Origin: Apibacter sp. B3706
Lineage (GTDB): Bacteria; Bacteroidota; Bacteroidia; Flavobacteriales; Weeksellaceae
Assembly (NCBI RefSeq): GCF_011082725.1
Contig: NZ_CP049715.1
Location: forward strand, 558,001 to 622,000
Reading direction: 5' to 3'
Length of the DNA: 64,000 nucleotides
The position numbers and the translations under genes are program-made. Position 1 is the first letter of the stretch, and each line of letters starts with the position of its first letter. The notes beneath the pieces were generated by a model that saw nothing but the letters and a program-made list of their open reading frames with translations, did not search any database and had not been told where the DNA came from. Below, one piece after another: positions 34,812 through 44,281 of this stretch.

Positions 34812-35240
34812 TTATTCATTGACTTGAACAGATTTTTGATAGGGAGTTACAAGAAAGTATAAATTAGAAGCAATCCAACCGATCCAAAATAAATAACCAC
34901 CTAAATGAAAACGTTCTTTCATGAGTTTATGTTCATATACCGTTGAAAAATCATGATATGTATAGGCAAGCCCCAAACAACCGAGTAATAAAAATAAAAA
35001 AAAGAAAAGCCGAGAGAACGTCAAATTGCATATACGCTTGATAAGGTATTGAATAAGCATTAGCATGAGTAAAATACTAAAAACAAGAAGAGCGGTTTTC
35101 CACCATATTTTTAATATTTTATATTCACCTCTAAATAAATTAATTCCCATTCGACCGATCCAAGACATTTTAGACATTAATATGCCAATGGAAACGGATA
35201 CTATTGCTTCGAAAAGTACTAATAAAGATAATCTTTTCAT
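34812..35240 (-). CDS. Hypothetical membrane protein with four TM segments
   Basis: A 142-residue protein with hydrophobic segments near residues 5-24, 44-66, 74-95 and 118-134. Conserved-looking features are the short charged stretches between them (LFRGEYKILKIWW, YHDFSTVYEHKLMKERFHLG) and a Trp-rich last segment (GYLFWIGWIASNLYFLV). I do not recognise the family. It is isolated: both flanks are AT-rich intergenic DNA of about 400 bases. It may be an inner-membrane protein of unknown role. Confidence 0.65.
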   Translation of the reverse strand: MKRLSLLVLFEAIVSVSIGILMSKMSWIGRMGINLFRGEYKILKIWWKTALLVFSILLMLMLIQYLIKRICNLTFSRLFFFLFLLLGCLGLAYTYHDFSTVYEHKLMKERFHLGGYLFWIGWIASNLYFLVTPYQKSVQVNE

Positions 35241-35659
35241 TACATAAATTTTATAAAGAGGAATTATAAATTAAATCCAACAAAGTAAAAATACTAAGAA
35301 ATCATGAAATGATAAAGCAGATATATTGAAGGAATCTAAAAATTTTAGAGGTTTTAAAATGATTGAACTTTAATATAACAGAAATAAATATATCTAATTT
35401 TTAGAAATCAACCAAAAATTAGTATTTAATAAATTTAATATAACAATATTTTCTAAAAACTTCATTTAAAATTGTAAATTGAAATAGTACTTGAGGCTAC
35501 ATATATTTATTTTATATATGATTGAATACTATTTTATTAAGTATAAAGTGCTTAAATTTAACTAGATAATATATTAAAAAAAAATTTTTTAAAATTTTTT
35601 ATGGAATAATAGTAAGAAAAACATCTATAAGAATAAATCAAAATTTAAAAAGTAATATA
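35241..35659. other. 419-base AT-rich intergenic region
   Basis: No gene is seen. One 9-bp inverted repeat (CTAATTTTT / AAAAATTAG at 35394-35422) has no T tail. The region serves as upstream DNA for both the divergent membrane protein and ecotin genes. Confidence 0.4.
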
Positions 35660-36169
35660 ATGAAAACAATTAGAAAAATTTTAACAGGAATTATTTTAGG
35701 CAGTATTTTAGTATCTTTTACCCAAATAAGTGGAGAACCAATGCATCAAAAAGAAGTAAAAAATGATCCCGGAAAAGAATTAGTAAATTTTCCTGATGCA
35801 AAACCCGGCATGTTGCGTCATGTGATTATATTAGATAAGAAAAATAATGAAGAATTTTATAAAGTAGAACTTATTCCCGGAAAAATAATGAAAGTGGATT
35901 GCAATAAACATACTTTACTGGGAAAAATAGATGAAAAAGAGTTAGAGGGTTGGGGATATAACTTTTACGAGTTTTCTTCAGAAGGAAAGACTATTTCTAC
36001 ACGAAAGGCTTGTCCACAGATAGTAAATAAAGAAAAATTTATTTCTTCTGAATCAATCATTATTACATATAACAGTAAACTTCCTATAGTAGTTTATACC
36101 CCAAAGGGATATATTGTGAAATACAAAATTTGGGAAGCCGGAAAAGAAAAAACAGCTTCAGTGAAATAA
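35660..36169 (+). CDS. eco: Ecotin (periplasmic serine protease inhibitor)
   Basis: Ecotin is a dimeric inhibitor of trypsin-fold serine proteases in the periplasm. The 169-residue protein has an N-terminal signal (about residues 1-25). It then shows the family core: NFPDAKPGMLRHVIILD, KVELIPGKIMKVDCNKH, ELEGWGYNFYEF and YNSKLPIVVYTPKGYIVKYK. The disulfide cysteines are Cys81 and Cys118. The reactive loop reads STRKACP, where the E. coli protein has STMMACP. The P1 residue is therefore Arg115 rather than Met, which favours trypsin-like targets. It stands alone between long intergenic regions; ecotin is uncommon in Bacteroidota as far as I know. Confidence 0.92.
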   Translation: MKTIRKILTGIILGSILVSFTQISGEPMHQKEVKNDPGKELVNFPDAKPGMLRHVIILDKKNNEEFYKVELIPGKIMKVDCNKHTLLGKIDEKELEGWGYNFYEFSSEGKTISTRKACPQIVNKEKFISSESIIITYNSKLPIVVYTPKGYIVKYKIWEAGKEKTASVK

Positions 36170-36180
36170 TTAATAGGGTT

Positions 36181-36216
36181 AAAAAAAGGAATTCTTTTCA
36201 ATTTGAAAAGAATTCC
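36181..36216 (-). terminator. Terminator after the 432-residue secreted protein gene
   Basis: A perfect 12-bp stem GGAATTCTTTTC / GAAAAGAATTCC with a five-base loop. On the minus strand it is followed by seven T residues. On the plus strand the T tail is absent, so it serves the gene ending at 36285. Confidence 0.8.
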
Positions 36217-36284
36217 CTAATATATAAAAGTTTAACTTTTAAATATCTTTAGTAAAAAATTATTAGTAATTCAACATATACGAT

Positions 36285-37583
36285 TTAATATAATCTTTGA
36301 ATTGAAATATAAAATCTTCTTAGGTTATCTGAATTAGTACCGGTATCCATATTATCTATAAATCCAAAAAAATAAATTTTATACCATTTATCATCCAGAG
36401 AAACATCTGCGGTTAATATCTCAGTCTGATTATAGGAAGGATTAATACTTAAATTTCCTCCATTAACCATGAGCATATTTTCACCCATGTTAGCCCAAAT
36501 ACCGTCATCTAAACTCACATACCCTCCCCTGGGAGCTAAAATTATGTTGGCATTACTTTTAAACGTTGCACTAGCTGTCGCTCCAAACCATAATTTAACA
36601 GGGGAAGAGGTGATGTTTACTAATCTGGGATTATAGGAAACAGCACCTATTGAACTAGCCCCATTCAATAAATAAGCATCTAATCTTAGTTTGCCGCCTA
36701 AAATGGGTAGATCATTAACGTATTTACTTAACCAATAATCGGGAATATTATTATATGGATTAGTTATTAAATCACCAAAATTGGCATTAACATACGGAGA
36801 TCGATAGTAAACATGTTCCCCGGGTGCAAGCCCTAAACCCGCACCAATGGTAGCATCACAGTTTTGCATAGCTACGCTAAGCGGAAATGTTGTTGTCTGA
36901 GGACTTGAAACCGTTGGAATTCCATCTACCACATAACGTAAAGCACCGTTTCCAACATTAAATTGTCCGGCTTCAAGTGTTGCTGTAAGACCGTTTACAG
37001 GTCCAATTGATTGAGCAGGATAGGTACCACCGTCACCACCGGTATAAGGAACCGTCATAACTCCATGATACCTTTCGTTGGCAGTATAAAAACTTGGAAT
37101 TGCCATAGCGGCATTACAGGTCAAATTTTGAATGACCCCGGGAATAATGGGACGACCATCTAATGTCTTCCATTGTTTTCCATTCCAAAAAACATATCCA
37201 TTAAAAACAAAATTTGGATTATCTCCCAGATTATAAACTAATAATCCTACAGCGGGATCCGGAATTGTGAGAGTGTCTATATTTGATGTTAAAGATACAC
37301 GAGGACCTAAAAAACCTTTTTTACTGCCGGAACTAAGTCCTTCTACATTTATTTCCAAGATGGAAGAAGCATCTGGATCCGCGGTACCAACACCTACACT
37401 ACCATCTGAAGTTACAATAAAATCGTTCGCTCCTTGAAACGGGGTAGGCATACCTAATTCCGAATTATCTTTCATACCGTCAATATGAAAGGTACCTTGT
37501 GGGTTATTTGTATTTACGCCAATTTGGCTAAATGCTAGTATGGGAATTGATAACATCCCTAAAAAAATAAACTTAGTTTTCAT
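36285..37583 (-). CDS. Hypothetical secreted protein of flavobacterial type
   Basis: A 432-residue protein with a signal peptide (MKTKFIFLGMLSIPILAFSQ). The region after it contains two segments like IGVNTNNPQGTFHIDG (residues 21-36) and VGVGTADPDASSILEI. These resemble the short strands found at the start of fibre or adhesin-like proteins of this phylum, followed by GLLVYNLGDNPNFVFNGYVFWNGKQW. The remaining 290 residues are rich in Gly, Asn and aromatic residues and likely beta. No T9SS tail is evident. I do not recognise a function; a cell-surface or extracellular structural role is possible. Confidence 0.7.
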   Translation of the reverse strand: MKTKFIFLGMLSIPILAFSQIGVNTNNPQGTFHIDGMKDNSELGMPTPFQGANDFIVTSDGSVGVGTADPDASSILEINVEGLSSGSKKGFLGPRVSLTSNIDTLTIPDPAVGLLVYNLGDNPNFVFNGYVFWNGKQWKTLDGRPIIPGVIQNLTCNAAMAIPSFYTANERYHGVMTVPYTGGDGGTYPAQSIGPVNGLTATLEAGQFNVGNGALRYVVDGIPTVSSPQTTTFPLSVAMQNCDATIGAGLGLAPGEHVYYRSPYVNANFGDLITNPYNNIPDYWLSKYVNDLPILGGKLRLDAYLLNGASSIGAVSYNPRLVNITSSPVKLWFGATASATFKSNANIILAPRGGYVSLDDGIWANMGENMLMVNGGNLSINPSYNQTEILTADVSLDDKWYKIYFFGFIDNMDTGTNSDNLRRFYISIQRLY

Positions 37584-38044
37584 AAATTAAGTTGTTTTTA
37601 ATGATTAGTATATTAATAAATATGTATTTAGAAGAGATCTTACTTGTTATAAGGTTATTTTAAATAATGTTAAACATTTATTTTAGAATTTATTTTAAAA
37701 TATAATTCTAAAAGTGTTTACATAAGTTTTTTAGTGAAAGTAGTATTTATTATGTTATAATAATATTGAATACAAATGTAAATATTTATTTTAAATTTAG
37801 CATTATAATTTTAATAATTATATAATTTTTAAAATAGTTGATAGTTGGCATAAATTATTTTTATGCTAAAACTAATATTCACATCCTAATATAGTAATAG
37901 GTTTGCTGTACGTATAGCTAAGTAAACATCTAATCTGAATTTAAAATTTACTATTTAAAAATTCAATAGTTTTTCTAATATAATTCTAATGTCCCTTTAA
38001 TATAAAAATAACGCAGGTCAAATTTCAATCTAATATTTGGTAAA
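37584..38044. other. 461-base AT-rich intergenic region
   Basis: Between divergent genes. No gene or remnant is recognised. A 16-mer TTTAAATAATGTTAAA near 37659 also occurs before the first LRR gene, probably by chance in AT-rich DNA. Confidence 0.35.
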
Positions 38045-38064
38045 TAAATTTGTCTTAAGACAAA
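38045..38064 (+). promoter_or_regulatory. -7 element and overlapping palindrome of the efflux operon
   Basis: TAAATTTG at 38045-38052 matches TAnnTTTG. It overlaps a perfect 16-bp palindrome TTTGTCTTAAGACAAA at 38049-38064, which ends 16 bases before the tolC-like start. A protein bound there would block transcription. The binder is unknown. Confidence 0.5.
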
Positions 38065-38080
38065 AAATAATGTTTATATA

Positions 38081-39367
38081 ATGCGTAAATACGTTTCTTT
38101 ACTGGTTTGTACCTTCCTTACAAGTATGGTTTTTGCACAAAAAGCAGAAGTAATTCAATTAACCAAGGAACAAGCAGAAGGTTTGTTTCTCAAACAAAAT
38201 TTACAGTTGTTGGCAGAAAAAATGAATATAGATGCTGCCGAAGCTGCTATTGTACAAGCAAAACTATGGGACAATCCTAACTTTTCGTTAGGTGATGTTA
38301 ATTTATGGAGTACGAAATCTCAGCGAGAACAAGAGCAAATTCCGGCACTCTTTGGAAAGTTTGCTAAAAATACGGAGTTTACGATGGAACTTAGCCAAAT
38401 GGTTAAAACAGCCAGAAAAAGAGGTAAACTAATAAATAGAGAAAAGGTATCGAAAGAAATCGCTGTTCAGGAATTTGAGGAGACATTACGGGGCTTAAAA
38501 CTAGAAGTACGAAAATCGCTGCAAGAGCTCATTTATTTACAATCCTATCAAAAAATATTAAATCACCAGCAAGAAGCGCTTTCAAAGCTTATTGCGGCTT
38601 ATAAAAATCAAGTTGCTGAAGGAAATATAGCAAAAAAAGATTTAATTCGTTTGCAATCCTCGCAACTAGAGCTTAGTGGAGAAATATATGAGGTTAAAAA
38701 TAATTATAATGAACAACAGAAAATTATAAAATCGTTATTGAATATTCCTCCCCTGAATACGGTTGAAATAATCGAAGGAGACAATGAAGTAAAAAATCCG
38801 GATGATATCTTATTACCTAAGATTTTAGAAGAAGCATCTGAAAGCAGACCCGATATTAAAATTGTTAACCTTCAAATTGATTATTTTGATAAAGATCTAT
38901 TATATGAAAAAGCACAAAAAGTACCCGATTTAACCTTTGCTGTCAACTATGATCGTATAAGTGCCCCATGGAAAGATTTTATTGGGTTCGGCGTAAGCTT
39001 TGATTTGCCCTTTTTCAATAGAAATCAAGGAAATATAAAGTTAGCCCAAGTTAACAAAGAGCAAAGCAAATATCAAGCAAAACAAGTAGTAACTACCGCA
39101 CAGCATGAAATTACCGAAGCTTATACTAACTATTCCGACACCTACCACCTGTTTAAAGATATACAAAAAGAAAATATTTCCGAAGATTTGGACTATATGT
39201 TAGATGCTTATACCAGAAACCTGATGAAAAGAAACATAAGCATGTTGGAATTTATAGATTTCATGGATGCCTACAAAACCAATAAAGAAACCCTATTAAA
39301 TACCCAAAAAAATCTTTATACACAATTTGAAGAGTTACAATATACTGTTGGAAAAGAAATAAGATAA
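38081..39367 (+). CDS. TolC-family outer membrane efflux protein
   Basis: A 428-residue outer membrane factor of the CusC/CzcC type. It has a signal peptide (MRKYVSLLVCTFLTSMVFAQ) and two related halves rich in long helices, typical of the TolC tunnel. MNIDAAEAAIVQAKLWDNPN near residue 45 and PDLTFAVNYDRIS with FDLPFFNRNQGNIKLAQ near residue 310 are recognisable family stretches. It should form the outer membrane channel of the tripartite pump encoded with the next two genes, starting five bases before the adaptor gene. Confidence 0.92.
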   Translation: MRKYVSLLVCTFLTSMVFAQKAEVIQLTKEQAEGLFLKQNLQLLAEKMNIDAAEAAIVQAKLWDNPNFSLGDVNLWSTKSQREQEQIPALFGKFAKNTEFTMELSQMVKTARKRGKLINREKVSKEIAVQEFEETLRGLKLEVRKSLQELIYLQSYQKILNHQQEALSKLIAAYKNQVAEGNIAKKDLIRLQSSQLELSGEIYEVKNNYNEQQKIIKSLLNIPPLNTVEIIEGDNEVKNPDDILLPKILEEASESRPDIKIVNLQIDYFDKDLLYEKAQKVPDLTFAVNYDRISAPWKDFIGFGVSFDLPFFNRNQGNIKLAQVNKEQSKYQAKQVVTTAQHEITEAYTNYSDTYHLFKDIQKENISEDLDYMLDAYTRNLMKRNISMLEFIDFMDAYKTNKETLLNTQKNLYTQFEELQYTVGKEIR

Positions 39368-39372
39368 AACTC

Positions 39373-40455
39373 ATGAAAAAAAATATATACATACTTTCCG
39401 TTCTGGCACTTGCCCTATCTTGCACCCATGTAAAAGATAACCAATCAAAAACTCAGGAAGAAGCAGCAATAAACCGGTCGTTTTTTAAACATGTAAAAAC
39501 CATAAAAGCGGAATTAAAGCCACAAGAAGAGGAGTTAACACTTACAGGTAAAGTAGAATATGATCCGGATAAGATCGTTAATTATGTTCCGTTAATTAAT
39601 GGGGTGGTAACAAAAACCTATTTTTCATTAGGAGACCAAGTAAAACAAGGACAAGTATTGGCAAATGTTCGGAGTTTAGAAGTAAATTCTTTACATTCCG
39701 AAAAATCCGGGTTACAATCTGAATTGGAAGTCGCTAGAAGAGAACTAAAAAGTGCGGAATCCATGTATAAAGACAACATGTTATCCGAAAGCGAATTAGT
39801 TGAAGCAAGAGCTAAAGTAAAACAAGCTGAGGCCTCATTAGCAAGGGTACATACGGATATGTCTGTGGTAGGATCCAACGGAAGCGGCAGCTCTTCCATC
39901 GTTTCTCCTATGACCGGGTATATTATAAACAAAAATATAACATCAGGCAGTACCATATCTCCGGATGCTGAGCCTATATTTACGGTTGCAGACCTAAGTA
40001 AAGTATGGGTGATAGCCAATGTATACGCGAGTAATTTACAATTTGTAAAAGTAGGAATGCCCGTAGAAATGAGTTCTTTATCCTATCCGGGTGAAATATT
40101 TCACGGAACCATACAATCCATTTCTCAAGTTTTTGATTCTGAAGAAAGAGTTTTGAAAGCAAGAATAGTTATGGAAAATGCCGATTTGAAATTTAAGCCC
40201 GAAATGTCCATGACTATCAAACTAAAAAACAATACAGAAAATACCCATGTGTCAATTCCGGTAAATGCACTCATTTTCGATGACGATAAATACTATGTAA
40301 TCGTTGAAGAATCCAAAGAAAATTTCAAAGTTAAAGAAGTTCAACTTCAAGGTCACAACGAAGAAACCGCATATATCCTTTCCGGTCTTTCCGAAGGAGA
40401 AAATGTAGTGGTTAATAATCAATTACTAATTTATTCAGCTTTAAAAAACAAATAA
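39373..40455 (+). CDS. RND efflux periplasmic adaptor lipoprotein (CusB/CzcB type)
   Basis: A 360-residue membrane fusion protein with a lipoprotein signal (IYILSVLALALSCTHV, cysteine near residue 17). The order is barrel-sandwich strand VNYVPLINGVVTKTYFSLGD, a coiled hairpin near residues 105-145 (SGLQSELEVARRELKSAES), and SPMTGYIINKNITSGSTI closing the lipoyl domain. The beta-barrel and proximal domains complete it. It should link the TolC-like channel to the RND pump. The 39-base N-terminal region has no His-rich metal-binding segment. It follows the channel gene by five bases and precedes the pump gene by six. Confidence 0.93.
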   Translation: MKKNIYILSVLALALSCTHVKDNQSKTQEEAAINRSFFKHVKTIKAELKPQEEELTLTGKVEYDPDKIVNYVPLINGVVTKTYFSLGDQVKQGQVLANVRSLEVNSLHSEKSGLQSELEVARRELKSAESMYKDNMLSESELVEARAKVKQAEASLARVHTDMSVVGSNGSGSSSIVSPMTGYIINKNITSGSTISPDAEPIFTVADLSKVWVIANVYASNLQFVKVGMPVEMSSLSYPGEIFHGTIQSISQVFDSEERVLKARIVMENADLKFKPEMSMTIKLKNNTENTHVSIPVNALIFDDDKYYVIVEESKENFKVKEVQLQGHNEETAYILSGLSEGENVVVNNQLLIYSALKNK

Positions 40456-40461
40456 CAAAAC

Positions 40462-43400
40462 ATGCATAAGTTTGTTGAAAAATGTATTGCCTTTTCATTA
40501 AGGAATCACATATTAATACTATTTCTTAGCGTACTCTTATTTATCGGCGGAATTGTATGTTATTTAAACACACCTATTGAGGCTTATCCCGACGTAACCA
40601 ACACAAGAGTACGAATTATAACCCAATGGCCGGGAAGAAGTGCGGAAGAAATTGAAAAATTTGTTACTCTTCCTATAATGAAGGAAATGAATACCATTCC
40701 CAGAAAAACGGAAGTACGTTCTACTTCTCTTTTTGGTCTTTCGGTGGTAACCGTAATTTTTGAAGATGGAGTAGATGATTTCTTTGCTCAGCAATATGCT
40801 TCAAATCGTATGCAGGATATGGATCTTCCGGAAGGAGCCGATCCATCGATAGAACCGCCTTCCGGTGCTACCGGTGAAATATACCGTTATACTATTAAAA
40901 GTGACCTTCCTGTTCGCGAAATATCTGCTCTTAACGAATGGGTAGTAGAGCGTGAGCTCTTATCGGTTCCCGGAGTAGCCAGTATTGTAAGTTTCGGTGG
41001 AGAAGAAAAATGCTATGAAATAAAAGTAAATCCTACAGAATTAGCAAATTACGGACTTTCGCCTTTGGAGGTTTACGAAGCTATTTCAAAAAGTAATATA
41101 AATGTAGGCGGAGATGTCATACAAAAAGGAAGTCAAGCCTATGTAGTACGCGGAGTTGGCTTATTGGACAATATTAAAGATATTGAAAATATACTTATTG
41201 AAGTAAAAGGTAGCACACCTATACGAGTAAAACAAGTTGCCAACGTTTCTGTTTCTTCAAAACCACGTTTGGGACAAGTAGGGTTGGATGATAGAGATGA
41301 TGTCGTTCAGGGAATTGTGGTAATGCTTAGAGGACAAAATCCGGGAGACGTGATTAAAAATTTAAAGGTTAAAATAGCCGATTTAAATGATCGTATATTA
41401 CCAGAAAACGTAAAAATCGTACCTTTTTTAGATCGAACAACCTTAGTAGATGCTACTGTCCATACCGTAATGAAAAACCTGATCGAGGGTATTGTGTTGG
41501 TTTCCATTGTAGTATTTATTTTCCTATTTAACTGGAGAACCACCTTGATTGTGGCTACGGTTATCCCGCTTTCTTTCTTATTTGCCATTATTATGCTTCG
41601 AATACAAGGACTTCCGGCGAACCTTATTTCAATGGGAGCGCTCGACTTTGGATTGTTGCTCGAGGGAACATTGGTTATCGTTGAAATCATATTTGTCTCG
41701 ATGGTAAAGAGAACGGAAGAGTTGGGAGGAGAACGATTTATAAAATCGTCCAAAGGGGGATTAATTAAAAAAAGTGCCGGAGGAGTTGCTTCTCACATAT
41801 TTTTTGCTCAGATAATTTTGGTCGTTGCCTTATTTCCTATCTTTTCATTTCAAAAAGTGGAAGGTAAAATGTTTTCACCGTTGGCATTTACTTTAGGATA
41901 TGCATTAATGGGATCATTAATTTTATCTCTTACCTATGTGCCGGTTATGTGTAAAATTTTGCTTACCAAACCGGTTAAAGAAAAATCAAATGCAATCAGC
42001 AGATTCTTTTCCTCCCATTTATATAAAATTTTTCTATTTGCATCCCGACATCGTAAAGGAAGTATTATAACCTTCTGTATACTGTTAGTGCTTTGCATCG
42101 TAAGATTTAGTTTTTGGGGTACGGAATTTATACCCAGTATGAACGAAGGAGCAATATATATACGTGCTACCTTACCCAACAGTATTAATTTGGACGAATC
42201 AGTAAAAATCACTCAACAAATGAAAAAGAAGTTGAGGAGTTTTGATGAAGTACAATTTGTCTTGTCACAGACCGGACGTCCGAATGACGGAACAGATCCA
42301 ACCGGGTTTTTTAACATAGAATTCCATGCCCAGTTGAAGCCGGAAAATCAATGGAAGAAAAAAGTTAAAAAAGAAGAACTTATCCGAGAAATGAAAGATT
42401 CTTTAGATATTTATCCCGGAACAGTTTTCGGCTTTAGCCAACCCATACAAGATAATGTAGAAGAATATGTAGCAGGAGTAAAAAGTTCCTTAGTTATTAA
42501 AATATACGGAGATGACTTACAAAAGTTGGAACAAATGGCAGATCATGCAGCTTCTATCATACAAAAAGTAAAAGGAGTAGAAGATGTGAATGTGTTTCGA
42601 AGCATCGGTTTACCTGAATTACAAATCCGTTTATCCGAAGATCGCATGGCCCGTTATGCGGTATCTATGGCAGATGCTCAAGCAGTAGTGGAAATGGCAA
42701 TAGGAGGTAAAGCTGCCACCCAGTTTTATGAAGGCGAAAAAATATTTGATGTCAGAGTACGATTTCAAAAAGAATACAGGGATAATGAAGATAAGATCGG
42801 GGAAATTCTAATACCAACCATGGATGGAAAACATGTTCCGTTAAAAGAAATTGCCGATATCAAATTTGTAACCGGTCCGACGTTTATCTATCGAGATGGA
42901 AGCAGCAGGTACATCGGAGTTGGGTTTAGTGTTCGCGACCGTGATTTAGGGTCTACTATCAAAGAAGCCCAAGAAAAAGTAAACAAAGAAGTTAAACTAG
43001 GTCGAGGAAATCGCATGGTTTGGGCAGGAGAATTTGAAAGCCAACAAAGAGCAACACAACGATTGATGATTATTGTTCCTTGCGCCTTATTATTGATCTT
43101 ATTTTTACTCTATATGAATTTCAGAACCATCAAAGACACTTTAATTGCAGCAAGTGCCATGCCTTATGCCTTTATCGGTGGTTTTATTTCCCTGTGGATA
43201 ACCGGTACCACTTTTGGAATTTCTGCAGGAATAGGATTTATTATACTCTTTGGAATTACCGCTATTGACAGCATTTTGTTGATTGCTTTGATGAAGAAAA
43301 AGATGAATTCAACCGGAAATTTAAGATTAGCCATAGATAGTGCAGTTAAAAGCAGGATACGTCCGGTGCTGATGATAGCCCTTATGGGATCGATGGGATT

Positions 43401-43560
43401 ATTACCGGCCGCCATGTCCAATGGAATGGGTTCTGAAGTTCAAAAGCCTTTGGCAATTATGATAGTTGGGGGTATAATCACCTGTATGCTTTTATCATTT
43501 ACTATTTTACCGCAAGTTTTTTATTTTGCTTACCGCAAGAAAAGAAAAATTAAATCATAA
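40462..43560 (+). CDS. Heavy-metal efflux RND transporter (CzcA/CusA family)
   Basis: A 1032-residue proton-driven pump of the heavy-metal RND group. The twelve membrane segments follow the usual plan: one near residue 12, six near 335-495, one near 530 and four near 860-1020. The fourth segment has GALDFGLLLEGTLVIVE, with Asp395, Glu401 and Glu408 in the positions of Asp402, Asp408 and Glu415 of CzcA, so the second acidic residue is Glu rather than Asp. NEGAIYIRATLPNSINLDES and GQNPGD are other family marks. The metal is not determined. The pump is in an operon with channel, adaptor and a two-component system. Confidence 0.93.
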   Translation: MHKFVEKCIAFSLRNHILILFLSVLLFIGGIVCYLNTPIEAYPDVTNTRVRIITQWPGRSAEEIEKFVTLPIMKEMNTIPRKTEVRSTSLFGLSVVTVIFEDGVDDFFAQQYASNRMQDMDLPEGADPSIEPPSGATGEIYRYTIKSDLPVREISALNEWVVERELLSVPGVASIVSFGGEEKCYEIKVNPTELANYGLSPLEVYEAISKSNINVGGDVIQKGSQAYVVRGVGLLDNIKDIENILIEVKGSTPIRVKQVANVSVSSKPRLGQVGLDDRDDVVQGIVVMLRGQNPGDVIKNLKVKIADLNDRILPENVKIVPFLDRTTLVDATVHTVMKNLIEGIVLVSIVVFIFLFNWRTTLIVATVIPLSFLFAIIMLRIQGLPANLISMGALDFGLLLEGTLVIVEIIFVSMVKRTEELGGERFIKSSKGGLIKKSAGGVASHIFFAQIILVVALFPIFSFQKVEGKMFSPLAFTLGYALMGSLILSLTYVPVMCKILLTKPVKEKSNAISRFFSSHLYKIFLFASRHRKGSIITFCILLVLCIVRFSFWGTEFIPSMNEGAIYIRATLPNSINLDESVKITQQMKKKLRSFDEVQFVLSQTGRPNDGTDPTGFFNIEFHAQLKPENQWKKKVKKEELIREMKDSLDIYPGTVFGFSQPIQDNVEEYVAGVKSSLVIKIYGDDLQKLEQMADHAASIIQKVKGVEDVNVFRSIGLPELQIRLSEDRMARYAVSMADAQAVVEMAIGGKAATQFYEGEKIFDVRVRFQKEYRDNEDKIGEILIPTMDGKHVPLKEIADIKFVTGPTFIYRDGSSRYIGVGFSVRDRDLGSTIKEAQEKVNKEVKLGRGNRMVWAGEFESQQRATQRLMIIVPCALLLILFLLYMNFRTIKDTLIAASAMPYAFIGGFISLWITGTTFGISAGIGFIILFGITAIDSILLIALMKKKMNSTGNLRLAIDSAVKSRIRPVLMIALMGSMGLLPAAMSNGMGSEVQKPLAIMIVGGIITCMLLSFTILPQVFYFAYRKKRKIKS

Positions 43561-43591
43561 AATAGTAACTTTATAAAGCAAAAAGTAAAAT

Positions 43592-44281
43592 ATGGAGTTG
43601 TTATTGGTTGAAGATAATAAAAAAATCAGTGAGTTCATGATCAAAGGATTAGAAGAAAGCGGTTTTTCAGTCACTTTGGTTGAGAACGGTGTGGATGCGA
43701 GAAGTCGTTTAAATGATACCAATTGGAATATGATCTTATTGGATATTATGCTTCCTGATATTGACGGAATGGAGTTGTTGCAGTATATCCGCTATAAAAA
43801 AATAACCACTCCTGTTTTAGTAATCAGTGCTTTAGGAGATCCCGATGATAAAGTAAAAGCCCTTAGTTACGGTGCCGATGATTATCTAACCAAGCCTTTT
43901 CATTTTAAAGAACTGGTAGCACGAATTCATGCATTGGACAGAAGAAGGAAAATGAATTATGATTCTTCTTCCAATGTATTGGTATGCGGAGATTTAAAAA
44001 TGTATTTGGATGAGCATAAAATTCTAAGAGGAGATACAGAAATAGTTCTAACCCATCTTGAATTTAAATTATTAAAATTCTTAATGGAAAATAAAAATAA
44101 AGTTGTTTCAAGAACCCAAATTCTAACCAGTGTTTGGGGAATTAACCATGATATAAACACCAATATAGTAGAAGTATATATTTCTTATTTACGAAATAAA
44201 ATTGATGGTGAATTTGAAACAAAAATTATTGAAACCATAAAAGGAAGGGGATATCGTATTAAATCTTTATTAGCTGAATAA
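43592..44281 (+). CDS. Response regulator, OmpR/PhoB family
   Basis: A 229-residue two-domain regulator. The receiver domain has LLVEDNKK at the start and the phosphoacceptor Asp in LLDIMLPDIDG near residue 51, with the conserved Lys in YLTKPFHF near residue 101. The winged-helix domain follows from about residue 130 (LTHLEFKLLKFLMENKNKVV, TNIVEVYISYLRNKID). Its stop codon overlaps the kinase start by one base. It lies 31 bases after the RND pump, so it likely controls the pump operon in response to metal. Confidence 0.95.
   Translation: MELLLVEDNKKISEFMIKGLEESGFSVTLVENGVDARSRLNDTNWNMILLDIMLPDIDGMELLQYIRYKKITTPVLVISALGDPDDKVKALSYGADDYLTKPFHFKELVARIHALDRRRKMNYDSSSNVLVCGDLKMYLDEHKILRGDTEIVLTHLEFKLLKFLMENKNKVVSRTQILTSVWGINHDINTNIVEVYISYLRNKIDGEFETKIIETIKGRGYRIKSLLAE

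Noticed and set aside
35394-35422. A 9-bp inverted repeat as a terminator
   Set aside because: No T tail follows on either strand and no gene ends nearby.
37659-37674. A 16-mer shared with the first LRR promoter as a common regulator site
   Set aside because: It is pure AT-rich sequence, in the opposite orientation relative to the gene, and likely chance.
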